DNA from: Methylobacterium pseudosasicola
GTDB lineage: Bacteria > Pseudomonadota > Alphaproteobacteria > Rhizobiales > Beijerinckiaceae
Assembly: GCF_900114535.1 (NCBI RefSeq)
Contig: NZ_FOTK01000011.1
Location: forward strand, 89,593-153,592
Reading direction: 5' to 3'
DNA: 64,000 nt
This document shows, piece by piece, positions 45,594-53,103 of this stretch (the first letter of the stretch is position 1; every line of letters starts with the position of its first letter). Made by a program: the position numbers and the translations under genes. Under the pieces are notes generated by a model. The model saw only the letters and a list, made by a program, of their open reading frames with translations, was not told the DNA's origin and did no database searches.

Positions 45594-45851
45594 ATGGCCA
45601 ACAACCCGACGGTCGCCGACCCTTTTAAATCCAAATCCGTCACTGACGAAGAGGTGGACGCCGCGGTCGACGCAGTGCTCGCCGATCTAGCGACCGAATC
45701 GTTCCCCCTTGCGAAGGGCTGGACCATCGACTTGGTCGAGACGATTCGGACGAACACCACCGCTGCCGAGGCGCTGAAGACCGACAAGCCGGCCTGGAAG
45801 CGCAACATGGTCCGCACCGCGATCCTGCTGGCACATCCGGTGAAGGGGTGA
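45594..45851 (+). CDS. Small hypothetical protein, accessory block
   Basis: 85 residues from an ATG at 45594 (MANNPTVADPFKSKSVTDEE). Acidic helical N-terminus (EEVDAAVDAVLADLA) and a basic C-terminus (KPAWKRNMVRTAILLAHPVKG). No known domain. It is the first of three tightly overlapping small genes, a pattern typical of phage or island genes. Confidence 0.55.
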   Translation: MANNPTVADPFKSKSVTDEEVDAAVDAVLADLATESFPLAKGWTIDLVETIRTNTTAAEALKTDKPAWKRNMVRTAILLAHPVKG

Positions 45852-46027
45852 TGGGCGACGACGCAGATCCGGCCATGGAGGCGGTCGATGCGCTTCGAGC
45901 CGCCAACATCGCAGTGGCGCCGGTCGGCGAGGAGCTGGAGCGCTGGCAGATCGGCGACCTGGTCTTCTCGGATGCCAATGTCTGGCGCCTAGCCGCGAGC
46001 CGGGGGCTGGTCGAAGTCGATCCGTGA
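45851..46027 (+). CDS. Very small hypothetical protein, accessory block
   Basis: 58 residues (MGDDADPAMEAVDALR ... FSDANVWRLAASRGLVEVDP). The start overlaps the previous stop by 1 nt (TGATG) and its stop overlaps the next start by 4 nt (GTGA), which supports real translation despite its size. No family recognised. Confidence 0.5.
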   Translation: MGDDADPAMEAVDALRAANIAVAPVGEELERWQIGDLVFSDANVWRLAASRGLVEVDP

Positions 46028-46338
46028 GCCGCTACCCGCCAGGCGCCTACACCCCGGGCGTGGGCGATCCGGTTCCGCGTGGGAGGCGCAATCCCCGCAG
46101 GGGCTACGATGCCGAGGGCCGTGAGACGGTTCCAGCCACCATCGCCAACAGCATGTCCAACGGCGCCTATGCGATCCGCGCCACATGCGATTGCGGGCAT
46201 GAGGCCGAGGTGTCGATAGATCGGTTCCCGCCGAACAGCTTCGTGCCGGATGCCGGGCTGCGCATGCGATGCGAGAAGTGCGGCCGCAAGGGGCCGACGA
46301 CCGCGCCGGCTTGGTCGCGGGTGAGCGATAGGCCGTGA
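46024..46338 (+). CDS. Small zinc-ribbon-like hypothetical protein
   Basis: 104 residues from a GTG at 46024. Four Cys in two pairs, CDCGHEAEV and CEKCGRKGP, suggest a zinc ribbon in the C-terminal half. The N-terminal half is basic and Pro/Gly-rich (PPGAYTPGVGDPVPRGRRNPRRG). It is the last gene of the three-gene overlapping set and looks phage- or island-derived. Confidence 0.55.
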   Translation: MSRYPPGAYTPGVGDPVPRGRRNPRRGYDAEGRETVPATIANSMSNGAYAIRATCDCGHEAEVSIDRFPPNSFVPDAGLRMRCEKCGRKGPTTAPAWSRVSDRP

Positions 46339-46476
46339 CCACGTCACATCGCCGCAGATATTGGTATTGACGATATCTAGACGACTATAATCTACCTAAG
46401 GTACGTTCGCTTTGTGAGCGATTAGATTGGTCTGCGTGTCGGATCAGTTGAAGCGGCTGAAGCCTAAGAGCGCTGA

Positions 46477-46701
46477 ATGCCCCCTTTCGGCCTAACCCTC
46501 CCCCTTCGTATCGTGGCGGACGCTGAAGCCGTGAGGGTGCTGGATGCGGCCGACCGGGTTGTGGCGCTGATCGCGGTTCACGCAGACCGAGGCCGCCGCG
46601 AGGTGCTCAAGCGGCTTTCTCCGGACGGGGCGGCCGAGGCGGCGAAGGTGATCCGTCAGGCGCTGACCGATTCCACCGTGAACTGCCGCGATTGGGACTG
46701 A
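46477..46701 (+). CDS. Small hypothetical protein
   Basis: 74 residues (MPPFGLTLPLRIVADAEAVRVLD ... AAKVIRQALTDSTVNCRDWD). Predicted alpha/beta, no domain recognised. Preceded by an AT-rich stretch (46355-46420) that could hold its promoter; compositionally distinct from the surrounding housekeeping DNA. Confidence 0.45.
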   Translation: MPPFGLTLPLRIVADAEAVRVLDAADRVVALIAVHADRGRREVLKRLSPDGAAEAAKVIRQALTDSTVNCRDWD

Positions 46702-46705
46702 AACG

Positions 46706-46738
46706 AAAAAGCCCCGCGCGGCGGGTGCCGGCGGGGCT
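46706..46738 (-). terminator. Terminator facing the siderophore synthetase operon
   Basis: Stem agccccgc (46710-46717) with gcggggct (46731-46738), followed on the minus strand by a run of five T (46706-46710) and CGTTT. It is oriented to stop minus-strand transcripts coming from the GNAT/NRPS operon; the plus side has no T-run. Confidence 0.6.
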
Positions 46739-46963
46739 GAAGGTAGTTCCGAGAGGAACGGGCGGTAGACCGATGGGCGGGCCTAGGGGTCCGAGTCAGT
46801 CCGGAGGCCGGCGGTGCGGCGGCTCACGCGGGAGCGTCCGGCCGACGAGGACCGCGATCAGCGCGTAGACCAGGCTAAGATCCTGGTGTTGGCCCGACTG
46901 ACGGACACCGTCATTAGTCAGCATCAGAACATCCCCCAAGTCATAGATACGCGCGAGCACATG

Positions 46964-47731
46964 CTACGGCTCGGTCATGCAGAGCAGTTCTGGCGCGTAG
47001 GCCACCGTGAACCCGACCTGCGCATAAAGCGCCTCGATGCCGCCACCGGCCGGGCATTGCAGGAAAGCGCAGCGCGCCCCGCGCGCCTGGGCCTCGCGCA
47101 GGGCGGCGACCGTCACGGCGCTGCCGAGACCCCGGCGCTGCCGGTCGGCCCGGGTGCTGACGTTGTACAGCCCCGCCAGGCCGCCGCGCAGGTAGAGACT
47201 GGCGCAGGCCGCCGGGCCGCTCGCATCGTGCAGGACGAGGTGGACCGGCATCAGCCCCGGCCGAGACCGCGCCGCCCGCAGGGCCGGCAGGTAGAACCGA
47301 CGCAGATGCGCCTTCACGGCCGAGTCGTCCGACAGATGGGCGAAGACCTGCTCGAAATCCGGCGGCGGTGCGGGTGTGGCATAGGCGTGGACGACTCGGT
47401 CCGGCGCGGGCTGCGACGGGGTCAGCCGCGCCACCATCCAGCTTGCCGGATAAGCGGCGGCCGGCTCGAACAGCGTCCGCAGGGCCGCTGCCTCGGCCGC
47501 GTCCCGGGCGAGGAAGACGGGGGCCCTGGCGCGGCCGAGCGCAGTCGCCCCGGCCCAGCTGAACTGGTCGGGCCGGCGGACCCCGCATGCGAAGTTCAAG
47601 GTCGGGTCCGGGATCGCGCGCGACCAGACATAGACAGCCCCGCCCGGACCGTGCTCGACACCGTCGATCAGGGAACCGGTGAGCGCGGCCAGATGCGCGT
47701 CTCGCAGTTCCTCGAAGGTGGGCGCGCCCAT
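46964..47731 (-). CDS. GNAT family acetyltransferase of the siderophore locus
   Basis: 255 residues from the ATG at 47731, 2 nt after the NRPS stop, so co-transcribed with it. The C-terminal GNAT core has the acetyl-CoA loop RADRQRRGLGSAVTVAALREA and the block GGIEALYAQVGFTVAYAPE. The N-terminal half looks like a degenerate GNAT repeat. By position it may acetylate the alpha-amino group of a siderophore building block, as the vicibactin acetylase does; that is an inference from context. Confidence 0.85.
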   Translation of the reverse strand: MGAPTFEELRDAHLAALTGSLIDGVEHGPGGAVYVWSRAIPDPTLNFACGVRRPDQFSWAGATALGRARAPVFLARDAAEAAALRTLFEPAAAYPASWMVARLTPSQPAPDRVVHAYATPAPPPDFEQVFAHLSDDSAVKAHLRRFYLPALRAARSRPGLMPVHLVLHDASGPAACASLYLRGGLAGLYNVSTRADRQRRGLGSAVTVAALREAQARGARCAFLQCPAGGGIEALYAQVGFTVAYAPELLCMTEP

Positions 47732-47733
47732 GC

Positions 47734-50583
47734 TCAGGCTGCGCTCCAGGCCGGACGCGGCGCTGTCAGCGCGGCGATCCGCGCATGGAGGTGCGGCGAC
47801 AGCACGATGTCGAGATGGTCGGTCTCCGGCACGGTCTCCACGGACAGGAGCCGGGTCGTGAGCGGCTGCCAGTCGATCACCGGCAGGCCGCGAGCGCGGG
47901 TTTCCGCCGCCACGAAGCTGCGGATCGGCACCGAGCCGGGGACGAGACGCAGCGCCCGGAACTGGATCGCGTGATCGACCAGCGTCCACAAGATCCGCTC
48001 CCGGCTACCGACCTCGGGGCCGTCGGTGGGCAGTGGCTGCGGCTCGGCGGCCAGGAAGCGTAGGAACTGTACCGCCGCCTCCAGGTCCATGCGCGCCCGA
48101 AGGCCCTCCCAGTGAGCGCGCATCGGCGAGCGCTCAAGCCAGCCAGTCACCATCGTCTCGTGCGCGGCCCGGTCCTCGGCGTCGATCGGACGGCCGGCGC
48201 CGCGGGCGAAATTCGGCTCCAGCCCGCAGGCGTCGAGCATTCCGACGAAGTCCAGGGGAAATCCCGGTCCGAGCAGCCGGGCGGTCTCGTAGGCGAGCAC
48301 CCCGCCCCAGGACCAGCCCAGGAACGCGCAGCCGCCCAGCCGGCCGCGCATCAGACCCCGCACCTGCTCGGCATAGGCGGCGGCGAGCTCGGCGACCTCC
48401 GGCAGCGGGCGCACGGCCTCGACCAGGGAAGCGCACAGGAAGCCGTGCGCCTCCTGCCCGGGCCCGAGGTGGGCAACGAGCGGCTCGTATTCCCGGGTGC
48501 TGACCAGGAGGCCCGGGAACAGCACCAGGAGCGGCCGCTCGGACCCACCGCCACCGGCCGAGAGCCGGACCGTCGGCGCCAGCCCCTCGTCGGCGGCCTC
48601 CGCGTCGGCGTCGATCCGCGCGGCCAGATCCGCGATGGTGGGATCGCGCAGGAGATCCGCGACCCCGATCCCGCCCCGGGGGGCGATGAGGCGCAGGCGC
48701 GCCACCAGCTGCAAGGCCGACAGGGAGTCGCCCCCGAGCGCGAAGAAGCGCCGATCCGCCACCCGGACCGGGAAGCCCAGCACTTCGGACCAGATCCCGG
48801 CGAGCCGCCGCTCCGTTGTGCTACCGGGCGGGCGCCCGCGCCGATCGTCGGCGGCCGGGTCCGGCAGGGCGTTGCGGTCGAGCTTGCCGTTGGCATTCAC
48901 CGGCAGCCGGTCGAGCAGCGTCAGGCTCGCCGGGACCATTGGCTCCGGCAGCCGGCGGGCGAGGGCGGCGCGCAGGCGCCCGGCCTCCGGACGACGGCCC
49001 CTCGCCGGAACGACGTAGCCCGCGAGATAGGCGCCCGCCGGGCCCTCTCGGCGCAGGACCACGGCCTCGGCCACCTCGGGCAGCGCCCGCAGGGCGGCCT
49101 CGACCTCACCGATCTCGACCCGGTGGCCGCGGATCTTGACTTGGTCGTCCGCCCGCCCCGCGAAGGCGAGGCTGCCGTCGGACCGCTGCCGGACCCGGTC
49201 GCCGGTGCGGTACATCCGGCCGCCCCGCGGGGCGAACGGGTCGGGCAGGAAGCGCTCGGCCGTCAGGGCGGCCCTGCGCCAGTAGCCCCGGGCGAGGCCG
49301 CCGCCGATATAGAGCTCGCCGGTCTCACCCGGGGCCACCGGTTCAAGATCGGGACCCAGCACGTAGACCGCCCGCGCGCCTACTGGGCTGCCCACCGGCG
49401 CGTAGGGCTCTTCGAATGTCGTGCCCGGCGGCACCTTCCAGATCAGCGGCGAGATCACGCATTCGGTCGGCCCGTAGCCGTTGATCAGCAGCCGCGGCTT
49501 CAGGATGCGCCCGAGCCGCGCGAAGGTCTCGCGGGCCATCGCCTCGCCGCCGAAGGAATAGACCTGCACCTCCGGCGCCTCGCCCAGGCGCTCGGCCCAG
49601 TCGGCGAGCTGGCCGATATAGCTCGTCGGGAAGCCCGCATGCGTGACCCGGTGGCGGCGGATCTGTGCCAGGGTCTCGGCGGCGGTCCACAGCTCCGGGC
49701 CGCGCAGCACGATGCAGGCGCCCGCGACTAGCGGGGTCATCCAGCGCTCGTGGGCCCCGTCGAACGCGAAGGACAGGAAGTGCAGCTCGCGGGACTCCGC
49801 GTCCATCTCGTAGGCGTCCGCAGTGGTGCGGCAATGCATGGCCAGCGGGCCGTGCTCGACCAGGACGCCCTTCGGCCGACCGGTCGAGCCCGAGGTGTAG
49901 ATCAGGTAGGCGGGATCGCCGGGCTCCGGCATCGGAGGTGCGGTCGCGCCCGGCGCGGCCACCGCCAGGGCAGTGGGATCGAGCCGCGTGATTCCCGGAG
50001 GCAGATCGAGCCGCGCGGCGATCTCCGGCGTCGTGATGCACTGCATGATGCCGGCATCCTCCAGCATCATGTGGATGCGGGCGGCCGGGTATTCGGGATC
50101 GAGTGGCAGGAAGGCGGCCCGGGCTCGGAGGATTCCGAGCAGCGCGACGATGATCTCCGGGGAGCGCTCCAGCGCCACCGCCACCCGCTGCCCCCGGCCG
50201 ATCCCGCGGGCGGCGAGCCCGGCCGCCAGGGCGGCGGCGCGGGCATCGAGGTCGCCCCGGGTGAGCGTATCTCCGCCGAACAGTACGGCCGGCTTCTCGG
50301 GATCCGCCGCGGCGAGGCTTGCGAGGCGCGCCGGGACGCTTTCTGGATCGGCGTCGGGCGCTGAGGCCGGTGCCAGGTCCGGAGCCTTGGCCGGCTCCTC
50401 GATCCAGGCCCGCGCCGCCTCGATCCCGCAGGGGCCGTGCGCCCGAGTCCAGCCAGCGGGAAGTCCGCGTCCGGCCGGCCAGAAGGCGGCGTGCCCGGCC
50501 GTGTCGCGCGCCACCACCACCGCGTCCCGGGTCCAATCCGTGCTCGGATCCTCGGTCGTATCCCGGCTGGCCTGAATGTCCAT
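47734..50583 (-). CDS. Single-module NRPS: MbtH-like + adenylation + PCP + thioesterase
   Basis: 949 residues from the ATG at 50583. Order: MbtH-like domain (about 12-63, with FWPAGRGLPAGWTRAHGPCG), adenylation domain (about 85-585; A3 YTSGSTGRPKG, A5 NGYGPTECV, A8 YRTGDRVR, A10 NGKLDRNALP), carrier protein (GGDSLSALQLV, Ser for phosphopantetheine) and thioesterase (GWSWGG). No condensation domain. The core-4 FDGAHERW retains the Asp that binds the amino group, so an amino acid is activated. Next to an ornithine/lysine hydroxylase, N-hydroxy-ornithine is a plausible substrate, with the TE joining units. Confidence 0.92.
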   Translation of the reverse strand: MDIQASRDTTEDPSTDWTRDAVVVARDTAGHAAFWPAGRGLPAGWTRAHGPCGIEAARAWIEEPAKAPDLAPASAPDADPESVPARLASLAAADPEKPAVLFGGDTLTRGDLDARAAALAAGLAARGIGRGQRVAVALERSPEIIVALLGILRARAAFLPLDPEYPAARIHMMLEDAGIMQCITTPEIAARLDLPPGITRLDPTALAVAAPGATAPPMPEPGDPAYLIYTSGSTGRPKGVLVEHGPLAMHCRTTADAYEMDAESRELHFLSFAFDGAHERWMTPLVAGACIVLRGPELWTAAETLAQIRRHRVTHAGFPTSYIGQLADWAERLGEAPEVQVYSFGGEAMARETFARLGRILKPRLLINGYGPTECVISPLIWKVPPGTTFEEPYAPVGSPVGARAVYVLGPDLEPVAPGETGELYIGGGLARGYWRRAALTAERFLPDPFAPRGGRMYRTGDRVRQRSDGSLAFAGRADDQVKIRGHRVEIGEVEAALRALPEVAEAVVLRREGPAGAYLAGYVVPARGRRPEAGRLRAALARRLPEPMVPASLTLLDRLPVNANGKLDRNALPDPAADDRRGRPPGSTTERRLAGIWSEVLGFPVRVADRRFFALGGDSLSALQLVARLRLIAPRGGIGVADLLRDPTIADLAARIDADAEAADEGLAPTVRLSAGGGGSERPLLVLFPGLLVSTREYEPLVAHLGPGQEAHGFLCASLVEAVRPLPEVAELAAAYAEQVRGLMRGRLGGCAFLGWSWGGVLAYETARLLGPGFPLDFVGMLDACGLEPNFARGAGRPIDAEDRAAHETMVTGWLERSPMRAHWEGLRARMDLEAAVQFLRFLAAEPQPLPTDGPEVGSRERILWTLVDHAIQFRALRLVPGSVPIRSFVAAETRARGLPVIDWQPLTTRLLSVETVPETDHLDIVLSPHLHARIAALTAPRPAWSAA

Positions 50584-50618
50584 CCGCTCGCTCCTGCGCC
50601 CCTCGGGCCTCGACACAT

Positions 50619-50645
50619 CTGACGGTTGACGCCGGGCACGGTTCA
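50619..50645 (-). promoter_or_regulatory. Predicted ECF-type promoter for the NRPS operon
   Basis: Read on the minus strand: TGAACC, 15 nt, CGTCAG, with the downstream box ending 36 nt before the NRPS start codon. It is a near copy (23 of 27 positions) of the element driving the opposite operon. GAAC-type -35 and CGTC-type -10 boxes are usual for ECF sigma factors; one is encoded at 54237-55052. Confidence 0.6.
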
Positions 50646-50677
50646 CGGCGGAGCGCCCGCATGGCTGCAAAAAACGC

Positions 50678-50704
50678 TGAACCGCGGCCGGGGCCAACCG
50701 TCAG
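50678..50704 (+). promoter_or_regulatory. Predicted ECF-type promoter for the acyltransferase operon
   Basis: TGAACC (50678-50683), 15 nt, CGTCAG (50699-50704), 28 nt before the start codon at 50733, with a GGAGG ribosome site in between. Same boxes and spacing as the minus-strand element at 50619-50645. Confidence 0.6.
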
Positions 50705-50732
50705 GGAGGTGCCGGCAACACGCGGAGGACGG

Positions 50733-51737
50733 ATGACGGACATTGCGAGGGATGAGGCGAGAGACGAGGCTCGGGCGGTGCGGCTCAGCCTGGATGGGAG
50801 TTCCGAGTCGCCGGTGATCCGGCTTGTCGATCCGGCTCCACCAGAGATCGCCGCGGAGGCGATCCTGGCCCGGGCCGAGGCGCTGACGGCCGAGGATACG
50901 CGGGTCCTGCGTATCGGCGTCGACGCCGATCCCGGCACTGCGGCGCGGCTTCTCGCCCTCGGGGCCGCACGGCGCATCGGAGCCGGAGTCGAGATCCTTC
51001 CCGGTCTACTCTGGCAATGCGCCATCCACTGGCTGCCCGATCCGCGGCCGCCCTTTCCCGAACTGGTCACGGTGACGGACGGGCGCCGGCATCCGCTGCG
51101 GCCTGAGACGCCGGCCGGCGCGGTCTACGCCCGCGACATCCCGTGGCTCGGCCGCCGCCTGAACTTCCGCACGATGACGGAGCCCGGAGATATCGCGCTG
51201 TTCTCGGCCTGGATGAACGATCCCCGGGTCGCCGAGGTCTGGCAGGAGCGCGGCACGCTGGCGGAGCACCAGGCCTATATCGCCCGGCTGCAGGCCGATC
51301 CGGCAAGCCTGCCATTGCTCGGCTGCTTCGACGGCGCGCCGTTCGGCTATTTCGAACTGTACTGGGCGCGCGAGAGCCGCGTTGGCCCCCTCTACGAAGC
51401 CGGTCCCTACGACCGCGGCTGGCACGTAGCGATCGGCGATGCCGCGATCCGCGGGCGCCCGTACCTCTCGGCCTGGCTGCCCTCGCTGATGCACTACCTG
51501 TTCCTCGACGAGCCGCGCACGCAGCGCATCGTCGGCGAGCCCCGGGCCGACCACGCCCAGCAGATCCGAAACCTGCACGGCTCGGGCTTCGCTACGATCG
51601 CCACCATCGATTTCCCGCACAAGCGCGCCGCCCTGGTCAGTCTGTCGCGGGAGCACTTCGTCCGCGACCGGCTCTGGGTGCCGGGCGCCGCTTCCGCCGA
51701 TGCGGCGCCGCGCCCTCCAGCGGTGCCAGCCACCTGA
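50733..51737 (+). CDS. Siderophore N-acyltransferase (IucB/RhbD/MbtK-like)
   Basis: 334 residues from an ATG at 50733. The C-terminal ~180 residues match the Acetyltransf_8 family: LNFRTMTEPGDIALFSAWMNDPRVAEVWQERG, YFELYWARE and GEPRADHAQQIRNLHGSGF. These enzymes acylate the hydroxylamine made by the next gene's product, giving a hydroxamate. The N-terminal ~120 residues form the accessory domain seen in this class. First gene of the plus-strand siderophore operon. Confidence 0.9.
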   Translation: MTDIARDEARDEARAVRLSLDGSSESPVIRLVDPAPPEIAAEAILARAEALTAEDTRVLRIGVDADPGTAARLLALGAARRIGAGVEILPGLLWQCAIHWLPDPRPPFPELVTVTDGRRHPLRPETPAGAVYARDIPWLGRRLNFRTMTEPGDIALFSAWMNDPRVAEVWQERGTLAEHQAYIARLQADPASLPLLGCFDGAPFGYFELYWARESRVGPLYEAGPYDRGWHVAIGDAAIRGRPYLSAWLPSLMHYLFLDEPRTQRIVGEPRADHAQQIRNLHGSGFATIATIDFPHKRAALVSLSREHFVRDRLWVPGAASADAAPRPPAVPAT

Positions 51738-51771
51738 TCGCCCTCACACGACCTGACGAAAGACGCGCGCG

Positions 51772-53103
51772 ATGACGGATCACCCCGCGACCGACGACAT
51801 CATCGGCATCGGCTTCGGCCCGGCCAACCTGTCTTTGGCCATCGCCCTCCGGGACGCGATGGTCGGCAGCCCGCTGCGCCCGAGCTTCCGCTTCCTCGAG
51901 CGGCAGGAACGCTTTGGCTGGCACCGGGCCATGATGCTGCCCGGCGCCGACATGCAGATCAGCTTCGTCAAGGACCTCGTGTCCCTACGCGACCCGACGA
52001 GCCCGTTCAGCTTCATCAACTACCTGCACGTGAAGGGGCGGTTGAACACCTTCCTCAACCTCAAGACGTTCAACCCGTCGCGGGTCGAGTACAACGATTA
52101 CCTCGCATGGGCGGCCGAGCACTTCGCCGACGTGGTCGCGTATGGCGAGACGGTACACGCCGTCCGGCCGGAGACCCGGGAGGGCCGGCTCGCTGCCTTC
52201 GTAGTCGAGGGCCGGGACCGGGCGGGCGGGCGCCGCCTGCGCCGCTGCCGCCATCTGGTCGTTGCAGCGGGCGGCGACCCGGCGATCCCACCGCCGTTCT
52301 CGGCGCTGGTCAACGACAAGCGGCTGATCCATTCGTCCTGGTATCTTCCGGGGATCGCGGGCGCTCTTGGGCAGCCGCAGCTCGAAGGCCCCCAGCCCCG
52401 TATCCTGGTGGTGGGCGGCGGCCAGAGCGCCGTGGAGATTGCCACCGACCTGGGCGAGCGCTACCCCCGCGCGCTGATCGACCTCGCGATCCGCGGGCCC
52501 GCCCTGAAGCCCGCCGACGACAGCCCGTTCGTCAATGAGATCTTCGATCCGGCTGCCGTCGACCGCATCCACGACGCCCCCGCTCCGGTGCGAGCCGAGC
52601 TGATCGCCGCCCATCGCGCCACCAACTACGCGGTCGTCGACGCAGACCTGATCCAGGCTTTCTACGCCACGCTGTACGAGCAGGAGGTCAGCGGCGTAAC
52701 CCGCTACCGGCTGCGGCGCAGCACCCGGGTGCTGGCCCTGGAGGCCGGTGCGGAGGGCCTGTCCGCACTGTTGCGCGACGACGTCGCCGGGATCGAGGAC
52801 CGCCAGACCTACGAGGCCGTGATCTGCGCCACCGGCTACGAGCGCGCCGCGGTCCCCGCAATCCTAGACCCGCTCCGCTCGTTCCTGGCCGGCGAGACCG
52901 TCGATCGGCACTACCGCCTGCCGCTGGACTCCGCCGAGCCGCGGGTGAGCCTGCATCTCCAGGGCTTCAGCGAGCCGACCCACGGACTGACCGAGACCCT
53001 GCTGTCGATCCTGCCGGTACGGGCGGGCGCCATCGCGCAGACGATCCTCGCGGAAGAGCGCGCCGCCCGGGCGACGATCCGGACCGCCGCGGCCCAGCCG
53101 TGA
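51772..53103 (+). CDS. L-ornithine N5 / L-lysine N6 monooxygenase
   Basis: 443 residues of the PvdA/IucD/SidA type. FAD motif GIGFGPANLSLAIA (residues 12-25), the MQISFVKDLVSLRDPTSPFSF substrate-binding block (first 20 residues conserved), NADPH motif VVGGGQSAVEIA and the C-terminal ATGY are present. It hydroxylates the side-chain amine of ornithine or lysine, the first committed step to a hydroxamate siderophore. Starts 34 nt after the acyltransferase and overlaps the exporter by 4 nt. Confidence 0.94.
   Translation: MTDHPATDDIIGIGFGPANLSLAIALRDAMVGSPLRPSFRFLERQERFGWHRAMMLPGADMQISFVKDLVSLRDPTSPFSFINYLHVKGRLNTFLNLKTFNPSRVEYNDYLAWAAEHFADVVAYGETVHAVRPETREGRLAAFVVEGRDRAGGRRLRRCRHLVVAAGGDPAIPPPFSALVNDKRLIHSSWYLPGIAGALGQPQLEGPQPRILVVGGGQSAVEIATDLGERYPRALIDLAIRGPALKPADDSPFVNEIFDPAAVDRIHDAPAPVRAELIAAHRATNYAVVDADLIQAFYATLYEQEVSGVTRYRLRRSTRVLALEAGAEGLSALLRDDVAGIEDRQTYEAVICATGYERAAVPAILDPLRSFLAGETVDRHYRLPLDSAEPRVSLHLQGFSEPTHGLTETLLSILPVRAGAIAQTILAEERAARATIRTAAAQP

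Noticed and set aside
45498..46963. A complete prophage or integrative element after tRNA-Thr
   Set aside because: No integrase, no structural gene and no visible repeat of the tRNA end; only small ORFans are present, so at most a remnant.
48112..49731. Plus-strand open frame of 539 codons inside the NRPS region
   Set aside because: The opposite strand encodes clear adenylation and thioesterase motifs; this frame has none.
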